From Solanum dulcamara (lineage: Eukaryota; Streptophyta; Magnoliopsida; Solanales; Solanaceae), in NCBI RefSeq assembly GCF_947179165.1, contig NC_077247.1:14578501-14642500 (forward strand): 64,000 nt of DNA, read 5' to 3'. Of the stretch, positions 12,591-25,400 are shown piece after piece. Every line of letters begins with the position of its first letter. Positions within the stretch are counted from its first letter, which is position 1. The translations under genes and the position numbers were made by a program. The notes under the pieces were generated by a model. It saw only the letters and a program-made list of their open reading frames with translations. It was not told the origin of the DNA and ran no database searches.

Positions 12591-14199
12591 TAATGCATAT
12601 ACATGAACGTAAAACTTGGTAACATATCAAACATCCCTCAACATATTATCATAAAGTATGTCTAAGAGCCTATAGGTCTAGGAACTTACACATCCAATCA
12701 TTATTTAGTATGTGGAAGGCTCGAGGGTCATAGTTCAACTACTTTAAGACCCTTACCATTCAAAGGTGAGTACAAGTCATGAGTTATGCCCGGAAACCTA
12801 CAAAGGGAATTACCTCTAGCTCCTATCATTTATCGCTTCACTTACATTAAACTATTTCAAGAGAGGAAAGGGATAGGCTTCACGTGTACTACTTTTCATC
12901 ATGTCGAGGACTTAAAAGGCCATAACTCAACTATCACAGAAGCTCAAACATCGAGAAGTGAATAAGATTTACAAACCATACTCGGGGTTCTATGAATGAA
13001 ATTATTCCCACATTACATATACAATCTACTTAACACTAAGACATGCCAAAAGAAAGAAGAGATAGGCTTCACATACCTCTTATGGATTCTTCTTAACCAT
13101 GCTTGTCTCATCGTTCCTTGAACCTATTTAACAGGAAAGTAATACTGATATTAATAACTTTCAACTCTCCAGCCCCTTAATCCAAAATCAAGCATCCATA
13201 GGAATCATTTCCTTATTTACTCTTCTTGACTAGTCTATTCATTAGTTACGGGGTTAACATAAATCGGGTAGCATCTCCCTTATAACTTGCCCTATACGAA
13301 CTTCAAATTACACTCTACATTACTATAGACAACCAAAAAAAACAATCAGCAGCTCATATATAATTAAAACATGGAAACATTACACAATACAACCTCCAAC
13401 CAACTCGCTTAAAACTACGATATCAAAATAGGGTTTTTAGTCGTCATTTCGTAAAACCTTTAACCGTACGGAACGGAGGGTCATGTGGCTGAAACAAGAA
13501 GCTAAAAAACACCTTTTGGAACGTTTTACATCCCTTCAGCACACAATAAAAGCACCTGCAAGCCCAGCACAACAGCCACAACACCCTACTCGACATTCGA
13601 TTTAACTATGACGGCCTTAGTTAAGTATATTTACAACGTCAAGCATCCTTGTGTAATTTTTATAGTTACAGCCACATATAAGATGTGTAATACACTCTAT
13701 AACCACACAATAAACTCCAAATTGAAAGGAAAACCCTTACCTTACCCGAAATTGGCCAAAGCTTGCCAAATTCGCCTCGGAAGTTCTCTAGTTGCGGCTG
13801 AAATTTCATGGCTGCTTCTTACCCTTTTGATGCTGCTCAAAACATAAAAATTACATTATTAAAACCTTCATATCATGTCCAAACCCTTACCAAAATGTGG
13901 GAGAAGAGAACCAAGCCATATCTTGCTAAAACTTTCCAAAACTTGTCTCGGAAGTTCTCTTAATATGCTGAAAATTAGTGGACTGTTTGTATATCTTCCT
14001 TGCTGCCCCAAAATAAGATTTTACGTTATTAAACACCGATATATCACCTTAGGATACCTTAAATAATTTTTTCACGGAACAAAAGTCTGAGGCTTACCTT
14101 TAATTAACCAAACCCGTGGCTGCCTTTCTTCCAACTCTCACGTTTTCTCTCAACTTTCTTAAGCCAAGGATGAATAATTGAAGTACAAACTGAAGTTTA

Positions 14200-14430
14200 T
14201 CCATCTTTACATGTGTATATACACTACCTTAGTAGGTGACACATGTCATCCCTTAAGGGTGACACATGTCCAGCCCCTATTGGGCCATGTATCCATGCCA
14301 TGTCTCCTAGGCAGCCATGTGTCCTTGGTGGGGCCCACCCCTAAGAAGGTGGGTCACCTACTTGACCCCAAGGAGGTGGGTCACCTTCTTTCATATGTCA
14401 CTTTCCCAAGCTGCCATGTGGCACCTCCTT
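14200..14430 (-). promoter_or_regulatory. Candidate LTR promoter (TATA with decayed G-box cluster)
   Basis: Read on the minus strand, a run of short palindromes (TGACACATGTCA twice at 14238-14272, GGTGGGTCACCT) leads into TGTATATACA at 14214-14223. In the sister LTR the same place has CACGTG, so the CACATG here is probably a decayed G-box after CpG deamination. Position, about 350-560 bases inside the LTR, fits U3. Confidence 0.45.
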
Positions 14431-14775
14431 TTGCTTCCACATGGCGCTCTTTCCCTCTTCGTAGGTTCGTAATCTGGTCTTACTTTAAGAACCCGTGTAC
14501 TCCTTGCTACGCAAGCTTGGTATATACTCGAGTAGATCAAGTGTGTAAAACTTCTAAGTTGGTAGCTTACGTAGGTAAGTCGAGTCCCATGATTCATTAC
14601 TTTTCCTCCCAGTCCTTCCGACTTCTCATGACCCTACTTCCAACCTTCCCTACTAGAGGGTATCACATACTCCCTTCCTTAGAGTTGTTTGATAGTGTTG
14701 TAGATTATCCGGATCACATGATAACTTCTAAGAAGCTTAAGAGACATTCCGAGCTCAAGAGTGTGGGGTGTAATA

Positions 14776-14815
14776 TCCTTCCCCCCTTTAGAACATTTGT
14801 CCTCGAATGTTAATT
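14776..14815 (-). other. Polypurine tract of element H
   Basis: The minus strand reads AAAGGGGGGAAGGATAT just before the LTR, preceded by ATTCGAGGACAAATGTTC, the common end of the internal region in plant Gypsy elements. Confidence 0.85.
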
Positions 14816-14829
14816 AACCTTATGAGGTC

Positions 14830-15700
14830 TTACCAGAACTTTGAGAATTCTCTATACCAGTTGTCATCCATATGCCTCCTACTCATCAACCTCATTAATT
14901 TAGGAGTTTAGATTACCTGTAGATGTAGGGTTCCATATGAATATTTCTTCTCTATCTTTGTCTCATCACACGTTTTGATGTGAGCCACATCCTTAGTTTG
15001 CAACCTTCTAATTTGATGACTCAAGATGGCGATAGGTCGCTCCTCGTAGGGTAACTTCTCTATTATGTGGACCTCATCGACCAAGAATATTTTGGGAGGG
15101 TCGCTTATATATTTGAAGAGCATTGAGCCATACAAATTGAATGTATTACTTCCAATCAGATGGTAGGTCCAACTCGTAGGCAACTTTGCCTATTCTACGA
15201 ATGATCCGATAAGGACCACTGTATCCCCTTCTTGATGAATTTTAATAAACCTTTTCTTAGTGATATTTTCACAAATACTCATTAATCTACTTCAACTTGA
15301 AAGGTTGACGTGGACTATCTGCGTATAAATTTTGTTAACTCTGGGCTGTTAATAATTATTCCTGGATAAGCTTTACTTCATTACTAACTTGCTGGATCTC
15401 CTCCGAACCTATCCATTAATTGAAGGGAAAAATGTCGTACCAAGATTTACATGTGCCCCCAATCCCTTCTAGAATGATCTCCAGTGGTTAACTGTAAATT
15501 GAACTTCCCTGTCTGAGATAATAGGTATGGGAATTCTGTGAAATCTTATTGTTTCATTGCTATGTCATCTCACATAACCCTTAGCTGAATATGCCTTCCT
15601 AACTAGAAGAAAATGGGTTGATTCTGTCTTCTTATCTACCATAACCCGTATGAATTCATAGCTCCTTAGGATGCAAGGAACCTGTACTATAATCCATATT
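14830..15700 (-). pseudogene. Element H integrase and tail remnant
   Basis: On the minus strand, 15640-15430 gives integrase core wording: TESTHFLLVRKAYSAKGYVR, then PIPIISDREVQFTVNHWRSF, matching the two-aspartate part of the Gypsy integrase (the SDRGAQFT site reads SDREVQFT). At 15225-14908 follows the tail: YSGPYRIIRRIGKVAYEL, then a 91-residue frame with SDPPKIFLVDEVHIIEKLPYEE and AILSHQIRRLQTKDVA. Several stops and frameshifts are present. The region upstream, which should hold RNase H and RT, is not there. Confidence 0.75.
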
Positions 15701-17850
15701 AACTGCTTTCAATTTCTGAGTCGGGGTTTCCATTTCCTGTGATAGGCTATCAAGCTTCTGATGCTCTATTTTGTTTAAGCTATTGTACAATTCCTCTTTA
15801 TCCAACTTGTAACACTTTAGGCATGCTATTCTGCGCTTTTACTCTGATCTTCTCTCCTGTTCTCTTACCAAGCATCATATTCTCATCCTTACACAAACGT
15901 GTGTAGTTACTTAAAGCAGTCCAGAAAATGCCTTAGCATCGCTTTACTAGTGTATTACTCCCTTCAGTCGAGGTCAAGGCTCCACAATGATTTTTGTCCT
16001 TAATACTGATTATATCTTAATAGTTCTGCCTCGAACCATCTTATACTTTTCTTTAATAGATTCTAAATATGGAAATCATATTTCTATTACCGACTTCTTT
16101 TTATCAAGTAAACATGTAATTTTACTCTTAGTATACCAATGCTCGTAGGCGGTACAACTATTCTTGTACAATTTGCACAAATTGGGTTCAATTTTTGTCA
16201 TAGCCTTTATTTCTCTTGGCTTACTCTGCTTTACATGTGTCATTGTACTAACACACGCTTATAGTCTCTTTTGTTATACTTGTTTTGCTTCCTTCACTTT
16301 CTATTAAGTTTTCTCATATTCCAATATAGGAGAGATTTTGTTATCCTCTTGCGTTTGTTGCCTATATGTAGTCTACCTCAGTAGCCAATAACTTGGTTGA
16401 CAACACCTTAACCTTTAGTCGAGTGTAGCCCGGTTATCCCTTACAATTTAAGTTACTCGTTATCATTCCTTTGTCGTATCCATCCTTTTTTGTCGTATCC
16501 ATCACACTATTCAAGGTCCTTCCCAATAATCCTCCGTACTGTCTCAGATATCATCTTGGCTTTTATCCATTCATTGCTAGCTTTTAGATCTTGTTAACTC
16601 TGCCAGTATGGGATCTCACTTGAAGCCACTTCCCCTTTTTAGGGTGTACCCATGTCACTATCTGTTTGTTTCTACCTTATGCCCTTATTTCAAATTTTCA
16701 AATGTGTATGATTCTTTTCCAATATATTTGGTATACTGCACCATATCTATGCCTTCCTTTACATCCTCCATACCTTTGGTTGCCCATGGATGACATCTTA
16801 ACCTAATCGTGAGGTGCTTGTCTAGTCTAATTATTGGTACTCGAGTCACGTATACACAATACTTCTTTATGCCTTATGGGATTCATCCTTGCCGTGCGCT
16901 TGATGCTCACTTTCTTAACAACATCTCGAGCTTGGCTTAATAATAGGTCTACCTTAAAACCATGTTGTTGTACTATCCCTTTAAACTTATTACGATACAT
17001 TCTCTTTTCGCTCCATCCTCGTATTCAGTTACTTATGTCAATCTTGGGTGCATCTGTTAGAACTTTCTTATTATTCCTCCATGTCATGTCTATTTTTGGT
17101 AGCAAGGAATTCCATATTACCCTTTATTCCCTTGCACCAGCTATCCTTTCCGTCGTTATATAACCTTTATTCAAAACTTTCCATATAGACTTGATAAGTC
17201 TTTCTTATTTGTTCCCTAGCTTGCTTTTCCAATTATCACCTATCTTTATATTCTAATCACATGGACCACGCCATACCTTTTAGTTATTTCCTTACTAAGC
17301 TTTCCTTATTCTCATAACGATCTTCATTATATTCACATGGTATCCTGTGTGCATTCAATCCCATAGTATAGCACTGCTTAACCTTCTTCACGATTCTTAC
17401 TATGGGTTACTTAACCTTCTTAGTTAGTCTTATCCTTATTATGGGCAAGACGTACTACAACCTTCTATCTCTTTCTCCTTTTATTTCTAGGAAAATTTGG
17501 GCAGAGTTTCCTCTATATTTCTTACTATCTGAACAACTACACGCAAAAAATGCCAATAGTGCCTCACAGGGCACACATGTATATATTCAGATCATATCAT
17601 ATAGAAGCCACACAGGGCGCCCACAATTGACAGTATGAACATGGACTTACCTCGTATGTCCACTCAAACTCCACCTATTGCGCTTTCCTATATACTTTTC
17701 CTTTCACCTTTTAGCTTTATATGTCAATCGTATTTCAACACCTTATGTGACATATGTCTTCCGTGCCTTTGCTTACTTGCGTGCTTTGTAACTTCCAATA
17801 TCGTCAGTTACTTTCTTCTATCAATGTTTTCCTCCTAGTACAATCATAGG
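15701..17850 (-). other. Purine-rich internal stretch of element H, no recognisable gene
   Basis: The stretch is strongly C/T-rich on the plus strand, that is A/G-rich in the sense direction of the element. I found no gag, protease, RT or zinc knuckle in it. Plus-strand frames of 61-109 residues (16608-17838) carry no motifs I recognise. Similar long purine-rich untranslated leaders occur between primer site and gag in some Solanaceae Gypsy elements, which is my best reading. Antisense frames of the Tat type are a less likely alternative. Confidence 0.4.
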
Positions 17851-18021
17851 TTAGTATGAGGAATTTCACTCCCTATGACTCGGCTCTATCACACGATCTT
17901 AGATCTGAAAGAAAGTAACATCCTAAATGTCCTATAGCCTTTTGTTTATAGATGTGGTGCATAACACATCGATAAACAAGACTCTACTAGACACCGTCTA
18001 TAGACATTCTAAGGATGAACT

Positions 18022-18033
18022 ACTCTGATACCA
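18022..18033 (-). other. Primer binding site of element H
   Basis: The minus strand reads TGGTATCAGAGT, one base different from the tRNA-iMet site TGGTATCAGAGC, four bases inside the LTR start at 18038. The following leader (down to about 17850) has the usual Gypsy wording GTCTAGTAGAGTC. Confidence 0.85.
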
Positions 18034-18689
18034 CTTCTGTCACAACCCAACCTCGTAGGCCGTGACGGGTGCCCGAACTAGATACACACATGTACCCCTG
18101 CCAATTATAAGTAAACTTGTTTCCTGTTCGACTCTTAGTGTACCAACAGATAAGAAAACATACAAGCCGACAAGGCTGCCATAGTGTAATAATGTTACAA
18201 CATACCGTATAGGCACAACTGGAACAACTTACACATAAACCACATACATATGTCCACAGACCTCTAAAAATAGCAACCATATCCTATGGTGGGACAGGGA
18301 CCCTGTCGTACCCCTGAATAAGCAAATATATACATCTAATACTAAGTACAGAAACTCGGCTCCAGTATAATAGAGCTTCTTCCAAACTGGCTGAGCAGAA
18401 TCCTAAGCTGACGGACTCCCAAAACCTTTGTCTGTACCTGTGGGCATGAATGCATCCCCCAAAGAAAGGGGGGTCAGTACAATATATGTACTGAGTATGT
18501 AAAGTAAAAAACATCATAAGGAAATTATAGTTACATAGGGGTGTAGGGGACAAGTATGAAATTTAACAGAGTACTGTACCTGCACCTTACAAAATAAGGT
18601 CATGTATACCAGTATCATATTCCGTATCCGGCCTTCTCGGGGACTCGGTGTAACAAATGCATCATTTTATCATCGTAGGCATATGTATA

Positions 18690-18955
18690 CTATTAGCACT
18701 ATGGAACATACAGCCCGATCCATATATATATTAGGTTAGTGCCGAGGAGCGTTCAGCCTAATCCATACATATAATACATTAGTGCCGAGGAACGTACAAC
18801 TCGATCCCTATACATATAATACGTTAGTGCCGAGGAACGTACGGACCAATTCCTATACATATAATATGTTAGTGCCGAGGAACATATGACCCAATCCCTA
18901 TACATATACCATGTTAGTGCCAAGGAACATCCAGCTTGATTCCTATATAATATAA
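18690..18955 (-). repeat. 45-bp tandem array in the 5' LTR of H
   Basis: Same five units plus partial as at 12327-12590, more diverged (CCAATTCC and CTTGATTCC variants of CCCGATCCC). The identical unit number in both LTRs shows that the array existed before insertion. Confidence 0.9.
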
Positions 18956-20574
18956 TAATGCATATACGTGCAAGTAAAACTTGGTAACATAACAAACATC
19001 CCTCAACATATTATCATAAAGTATGTCCAAGAGCCTCTAGGTCTAGGAGCTTACACATCCAATCATTGTTTAGTATGTGGAAGGCTCGAGGGTCGTAGTT
19101 CAACTACTTTAAGACCCTTACCATTCAAAGGTGAGTACAAGTCATAAGTTATGCCCGGAACCTACAAAGGGAATTACCTCTAACTCATATCATATATCAT
19201 TTCATTTACATTAAACTATTTCAAGAGAGGAAAAGGATAAGCTTCACTTGTACTACTTTTCATCATGTCAATGACTTACAAGGCCATAACTCAACTATCG
19301 CAGGAGATCGAACATCGAGAAGTGAATAAGATTTACGAACCATACTCGGGGTTGTATGAATGGAATTATTCCCACATTACATATACAATCCACTTAAGAC
19401 TAAGACATGCCAATAGAAAGAAGAGATAGGCTTCACATACCTCTTATGGATTCTTCTTAACCATGCTTGTCTCGTCGTTTCTTGAACCTATTTAACAGGA
19501 AAGTAATACTGATATTAATAACTTTCAACTCTCCAGCCCCTTAATCCAAAATCAATCATCCATAGGAATCATTTCCTTATTTACTCTTCTTGACTAGTCT
19601 ATTCATTAGTTATGGGGTTAACATAAATCGGGCAGCATCTCCCCTATAACTTGCCCTATCCAAACTTCCAATTACACTCTACATTACTACAGACAACCAA
19701 CAACAACAATCAGCAGCTCATATACAATTAAAATATGGCAACATTACACAATACAACCTCCAACTAACTCGCTTAAAACTACGATACCAAAATAGGGTTT
19801 TTAGTCATTATTTTATAAAACCTTTAACCGTATAGAACGGAGGGTCGTGTGGCTGAAACCAGAAGCTCCCACACACCTTTTAGAACGTTTTACAGCTGCA
19901 ACACACAATAAAATCACCTGCAATCCCAGCACAACAGCCACAACACCCTACTCGCCATTCGATTTAACTATGATGGCCTTAGTTTAGTTTGTTTCCGACT
20001 TCAAGCATCCTTGTGCAATTTTTATAGTTACAACCACATATAAGATGTGTAATACACTCTATAACCACACAATAAACTCAAAATTGAAAGGAAAACCCTT
20101 ACCTTACCCAAAATTGGCCAAAGCTTGCCAAATTTGCCTCGGAAGTTCTCTAGTTGCGGCTGAAATTTTGTGGCTGCTTGTTACCCTTTTTATGCTGATC
20201 CAAACAGAAAATTTACATCATTAACACCTTCATATAATTTCCAAACCCTTACCAAAATGTGGGAGAAGAGAACCAAGCCATACCTTGCTAAAACTTTCCA
20301 AAACTTGTCTCAAAAGTTCTCTTAATATGCTGAAAATTAGCGGACTGTTTGTATCTCTTCCTTGATGCCCCAAAATGAGATTTTACATTATTAAACACCG
20401 CTATATAACTGTAGGATACCTTAAATAATTTATTCATAGAACAAAACTTGAAGGCTTACCTTTAATTAACCAAACCCGTGGCTACCTTTCTTCCAACTCT
20501 CACATTTTCTCTCAACTTTCTTAAGCCAAGGATGAATAATTGAAGTAAAAACTGAAGTTTATCCATCTTTACAT

Positions 20575-20800
20575 GTGTATATACACTCCCTTAGGAGGTG
20601 ACACGTGTCCAGCCCCTATTGGGACACGTATCCATGCCATGTCTCCTAGGCATCCATGTGTCCTTAGTGGGGCCCACCCCCAAGAAGGTGGGTCACCTAC
20701 TTGACCCCAAGTAGGTGGGTCACCTTCTTCCATGTGTCACTTTCCCAAGTTTCCATGTAGCGCCTCCTCTTGCTGCCACGTGGTGCTCTTATCTCTCTTC
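20575..20800 (-). promoter_or_regulatory. Candidate LTR promoter of H (TATA, G-box)
   Basis: On the minus strand a G-box CACGTG at 20602-20607 inside GACACGTGTC lies about 20 bases before TATATA at 20579-20584. Further ACACGTA and CCACGTGG words follow up to about 20790. This is the 5' LTR, so this copy would drive the element. No experimental support is visible. Confidence 0.5.
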
Positions 20801-22404
20801 GTAGGTCCGTAATCTCATTTTATTTTAAGAACCCGTGAACTCCTTGCTATGCAAGCTTGGTATATACTCAAGTATCTCAAGTGTGTGAAACTTCTAAGTT
20901 GGTAGATTACGTAGGTAAGTCGAGTCCCATGAGTCATTACTTGGCCTCCTAGTCCTTCCGACTTCTCATGACCCTACTTCCAACCTTCCCTACTAGGGGT
21001 TATCACATACTCCTTTCCTTAGAGTTGTTTGATAGTGTCGTAGATTATCCGTCTCACATGATAACTTCTAAGAAGCTTAAGATATATTCTGAGCTCAAGA
21101 GTGTGGGGTGTAACACATATTTTGGGGTAAGGCATAAATTCTAGAGATATTTCTCCCCCTATATGATTCAGAGCCATGTCTCAATTATTTCATTTTTATT
21201 TTGTGTTAGGCTTATGATGCCATCTTACCTGTTATCTATTGTTAGTCCTGACGCTGTATTCGAGGAGCGATTAGATCCTAGGTTAGTCTCTTGACTTGTT
21301 AGTGTGCTAGGACTTGGTATTTTCTTTATGGATGCGTGTATCTATTTTCGATGCTGGTGATGGCATTATTGCATTTGATTGAGCTTATTCACTGGTTTTG
21401 TGGTACAATCCTGATATTGATATTCAAATTTAACTACTATTTTTGAGAAGGCTTTCCCATATTTTTACTATTTTTGAACTGGTTTTAACAGGATTCATAC
21501 CACCAGAATACTTGGTCACTGGTTTTGAAACTAGTGAGGCATCATAGATGTGCTCCTCTTTCTACCTGAGGAATTAGAGGCATCTAGGATATGCTTAGTT
21601 TTACTTGGCTATTCGGTGCGTCGATGCCCTTTATTGACTCACTGATGCCCCTGAGTTACTCTTGCTAGCTAGGCCATATCTTTGGGAGTGTACTATCTTG
21701 CTGGGTGGCCCTTTTGATTTATGGATATCTGGCGTAGCGTTATCCCTTCTACATCAGCTTGGATGCTCACTCTTTGGTACTACTACGGGTATATTATATG
21801 TCTATGTAAGACCTTTTTCGGACCCAGGCAATATATACAGATATTCCACGTCCCCTATGGGATCCTCTGGCTAGTGCACCACCGAATTGGATGAGGGAGC
21901 TATCTGGGTCCCACATGGTAGGCTGGGGGCCAGGGTAGGTCTATACATTCTTTGCTGATTTTTCAGAGCCATCGATGATGTTGCTAGATTTTACTACAAA
22001 CTTGCATTCATTAGCATCACCTATCACCAGTATGCTTTTATGGTGTGGTCCCTAATTTTATTGGTGTTGGGGGTATATTTGTTATTGTTTGTACCTTCTT
22101 GGGGTATGGGCATCTGATTAATTATTGTCTGATTTTACTTGTTCGTATCTCTTGTTATACTTGTAGTTGGGTTGCAGGGTATCTTAGTCTGGGTTGTTGT
22201 TGTTGGGGTTTTCCTATATGACTTAGTTGGTATGGTTCTTTATTGATATGTGATTAGCTATGATAGACAGTGTTTCTGTCCTTGATTAGTTGGCTCCTTT
22301 GGTGTTTTTTTCTGTAAATAGGTTGTGGCTTGCATGTGCAGGTTCATTCTTTTACTTTATCTTCTATAGTTATATATATCCTACCTTTTTACTCTCATTT
22401 TCTA

Positions 22405-25400
22405 TGACACGACCCAACCCCGTAGGCCGCGACTGGGGTCCGACCTGGACCCCCCGTACACATATCTATTAGCTGAGGTCACATTGAATCGTAAACAAGA
22501 CAATATCATGTAACAGAGCCCCACTGGGCGATAACATTTTCATAAACTGTAGCCCTTTTCGTTTGTATCACAACATGACAGGGCACACAAGCCGACAAGG
22601 CTGCCATAACATAATAACATATATCATATATCATGTAGACCCAGCTGAATCAAACTGACATACACAACCCACATATACATGTCTGCAGACCTCTAAACAT
22701 ATAAATGACAACATATGGCAGGACAGGGCCCCCGCCGTACCCCTGAATGGATAAAACAATTTCTATACATCCGTGGACAGTATCAAAAATTAGGCTCCGA
22801 TACAATGAAGCCTCTTCCAGCTGAGCTGCATGGAATCCTAAGCTGACGGACTCCCAAAATCTGTATTTGTACCTGCGGGCATGAACGCAGCCCCCCGAGA
22901 AAGAGGGTCAGTACGATATGTGTACTGAGTATGTAAAACATAATATAATACAATTGGAAACATATCTGAGATAGAGAATCAGGGGATAAGATATCAATTC
23001 AGAAACCTGTACCTGTACTTTATGAATTACAAAAACATGCATGTTCGAGTCATATCATATAGCCGGCCCTTTCGGGGGTCCGGTGAATCATCTCTGTAAA
23101 ATCATCTTTGTAAAACCATCATGGCCCCAGTGCCATCACTACCTTATTACAACACATCATCATATATTTATACACGTATCCTGGCCCTCTATTGAGGGAC
23201 TCAGTGAATAATGCAATGAACTGTGCACGAGAACATATCCTGGCCCGGGACTCAGGGAAAGAAGTGTTACAATATACACGAGTAGAGTAGTGAGTAACTA
23301 TATGCAATTTAAATCATTATTAGAGACTTGACCGTATAAGAAGATTAAAATTTTGTCGGAGGACTCGAGTAGTAGTGTAGTCATCTCGAGTGACTTCTAA
23401 ATGCCATTATGGGCAATATCAATTATAATCTCGGGGCTCCTAGACATGTACTAAAGTAAAGCCAAATCGCTTATGGAACCAGAAACATTTGTTAACAAAA
23501 AGTCTGTAAGACTTGGAGCCTGTATATTTGTTATCTCTTTAGCATATAACAGTTTCCAGGGAAATAGTTCGGCTACTATAGGAGTTCAATATTCAGAAGT
23601 AAGTAAGAGATGTTCGAGAATAAAGTTACCCTAGAGCTCATATCATATTCAACTTACAACTAAGACAAAGGCATGCCCAAAAGAAGAAAGAGAATAAGCT
23701 TTATATAGTCTGTACTTTCCTTCAGGGGATCTGCATACACATATTTCGTACCCGGCCCATCATGGGGCTCGGTGAATCATTATGGCATCATAATCTCATT
23801 TTTGTACCAAATACGTGTCAAGGAAAATGAGAGATAGCTTTTCACACACTACTATTTAACATGTAGAAGCCTTACTAGGCAATACTCAATCCTTACAGAA
23901 ATTCCAAAACTAAGCAGTGGATAGGGGTTATGAGGCGTACTTGGAGTTTTGGGAATGGAATTATCCCCACATTCCACACATAATTCACTTAAGGCTAAAA
24001 CTTGCCAAAAGGAAAGAAAGATAGTTGTACGAGCATATACCAAAACATGCCAAGAGAAAGCTTTACATACCTCTTGGGAGTTACCCTTTATCCTGCTCGC
24101 CTCGTCGTCTTCTGAACCTATTCAATATAAAGTAATACGAATATCAACTACTCTTAACTTTTCAGTATCTGAGGTTACGCCTTAATGTTAATGGAATCTA
24201 TTCCCTTAGTCGTTTCCTCGACTAGTTCTTTAGTTTGTTAAGGCGTTAACAAAAATTGGGCAGCACCTCCCCTATAATGTGCCCTATCCAAATTTCCAAT
24301 TAGGTCCCTAAGACCTACAGCCAACCAACAACAACAACCTACAGCAATTCATACTAACAATATACAACATAAACTCCAAACGACTTATTCAAAAAGATGA
24401 TATCAAATAGGGTGTCTAGTCTTTATTTTACAACGCCTTTAATTATACGCAACGGGGGGTCATGTGGACTCAACCAGAAGCACCCTAATCCACATTAGAA
24501 CATATTTAGTCCCTGCAACAAGACACAACACCCCTGCAGAAGCAACTCACAAGAACAACGCCTTACCTTGACGACAATTCGACTATAACGACTACACTTT
24601 AGTTTATTCCGAATGCCAAGTATTCCAATGATATTTGCACACTTCCAGCCACCTATAGGGCGTGTAACATTCTCCATCAGAACACATAAAGCTCAAATTT
24701 AAAGAAGAAACCTTACCTTACGTTAAACTTGTCAAACTCGCCAAAACTATCCAAAATGTGAAATCTGGACAGCTTACTGTTTTACCTTGTCGCTTCGTTT
24801 CGAAGGGGTAATGGAGGGAAACAGGATTTATGTCCTTCATGAAAGTTATATACATGTGTCTTAGGGTCGCAAACAATTTCGAATCATCCCTACATAAATT
24901 TTGTACAAAACGATATGACCAAAATACTCACAGCTGTCCGTGTAGGATTTCCAAAACCAAATTTGAGCAGTACCTCCTCTACACTTCATCACCACTTTTC
25001 AAGCTGATACAAGTAGAACTGGATTTTTTAGTCTGAATGAAAGTTATAGAACCACGAAATACCTTTCCAAAACATATTAAATCACTCGAAACGAATCTTT
25101 ACACAAGAAGTTATACCAATATTACTAACCACTGTCCCTTCCAAAAACGGGTTTATTAATTAACGTTTTCTCTTATTTTCTCTTCCAAATTCCAATTGCA
25201 AAGCTGGAGTTTTACTTCCATGAAGGTCTTAAAATACATATATACGTATCCACGTACTTAAGGTACACCGTATATAATTAATTCACGGAAGAAAATTGGA
25301 AAACTAACCTTAAATCTTCAACAATGATGGCTGCCTCTTTATTTCCCTCTTTCACGTTTTTTTTTTCTCCAAGGCTGCTGCTATTTTTGGATAATGAACA

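Larger units (their letters stand above)
11686..14775 (-). repeat. 3' LTR of element H
   Basis: The plus strand begins TGTCACAACCCAACCCCG and ends GTGTGGGGTGTAATA, where the other LTR has TAACA. It contains a 45-bp tandem array (12327-12590), a TATA-like site near 14214-14223 and remnants of a G-box region at 14225-14420. The open frames at 12328-12630 (minus), 13608-14066 (plus) and 14178-14813 (plus, 211 residues) are explained by the array or by chance. The last lies across the LTR start and has no domain I know. Confidence 0.9.
11686..21115 (-). mobile_element. Full-length LTR retrotransposon (element H), internally deleted
   Basis: It has two LTRs of about 3.08 kb (11686-14775 and 18038-21115), a primer site at 18022-18033, a polypurine tract at 14776-14815, and a perfect 5-bp target duplication CATAT at 11681-11685 and 21116-21120. 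The internal part is only about 3.26 kb. It retains a decayed integrase and its tail, and a long purine-rich leader, but no gag, protease or RT that I can recognise. It therefore resembles a large non-autonomous Gypsy derivative. It is inserted in R1-1. LTR differences (about a dozen in the first 120 aligned bases, by eye) point to an old insertion. Confidence 0.9.
18038..21115 (-). repeat. 5' LTR of element H
   Basis: Direct copy of 11686-14775: starts TGTCACAACCCAACCTCG and ends GTGTGGGGTGTAACA. Most differences between the two LTRs are C/T or G/A changes, as expected for methylated repeats. It contains the second 45-bp array (18690-18955). Open frames at 18020-18553 and 18753-18995 on the minus strand come from LTR sequence and the array, not from genes. 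Confidence 0.9.

Noticed and set aside
12328..12630. A 100-residue protein with internal repeats
   Set aside because: It is the translation of the 45-bp LTR array and its flanks; the frame is explained by unit length.
14178..14813. A 211-residue plus-strand open frame
   Set aside because: It lies over the LTR promoter region and LTR end of element H, with direct-repeat words (GTGGGTCACCT) and no domain; the sister LTR does not keep the frame.
16834..17163. Membrane protein gene in the element H interior (109 residues)
   Set aside because: Hydrophobic look comes from the C/T-rich strand; no conserved domain and no start context; antisense to the element.
18284..18553. Cysteine-rich small secreted protein candidate (minus strand, with 18020-18280)
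   Set aside because: Both frames are pure LTR sequence of element H, and the other LTR carries stops in the same places.
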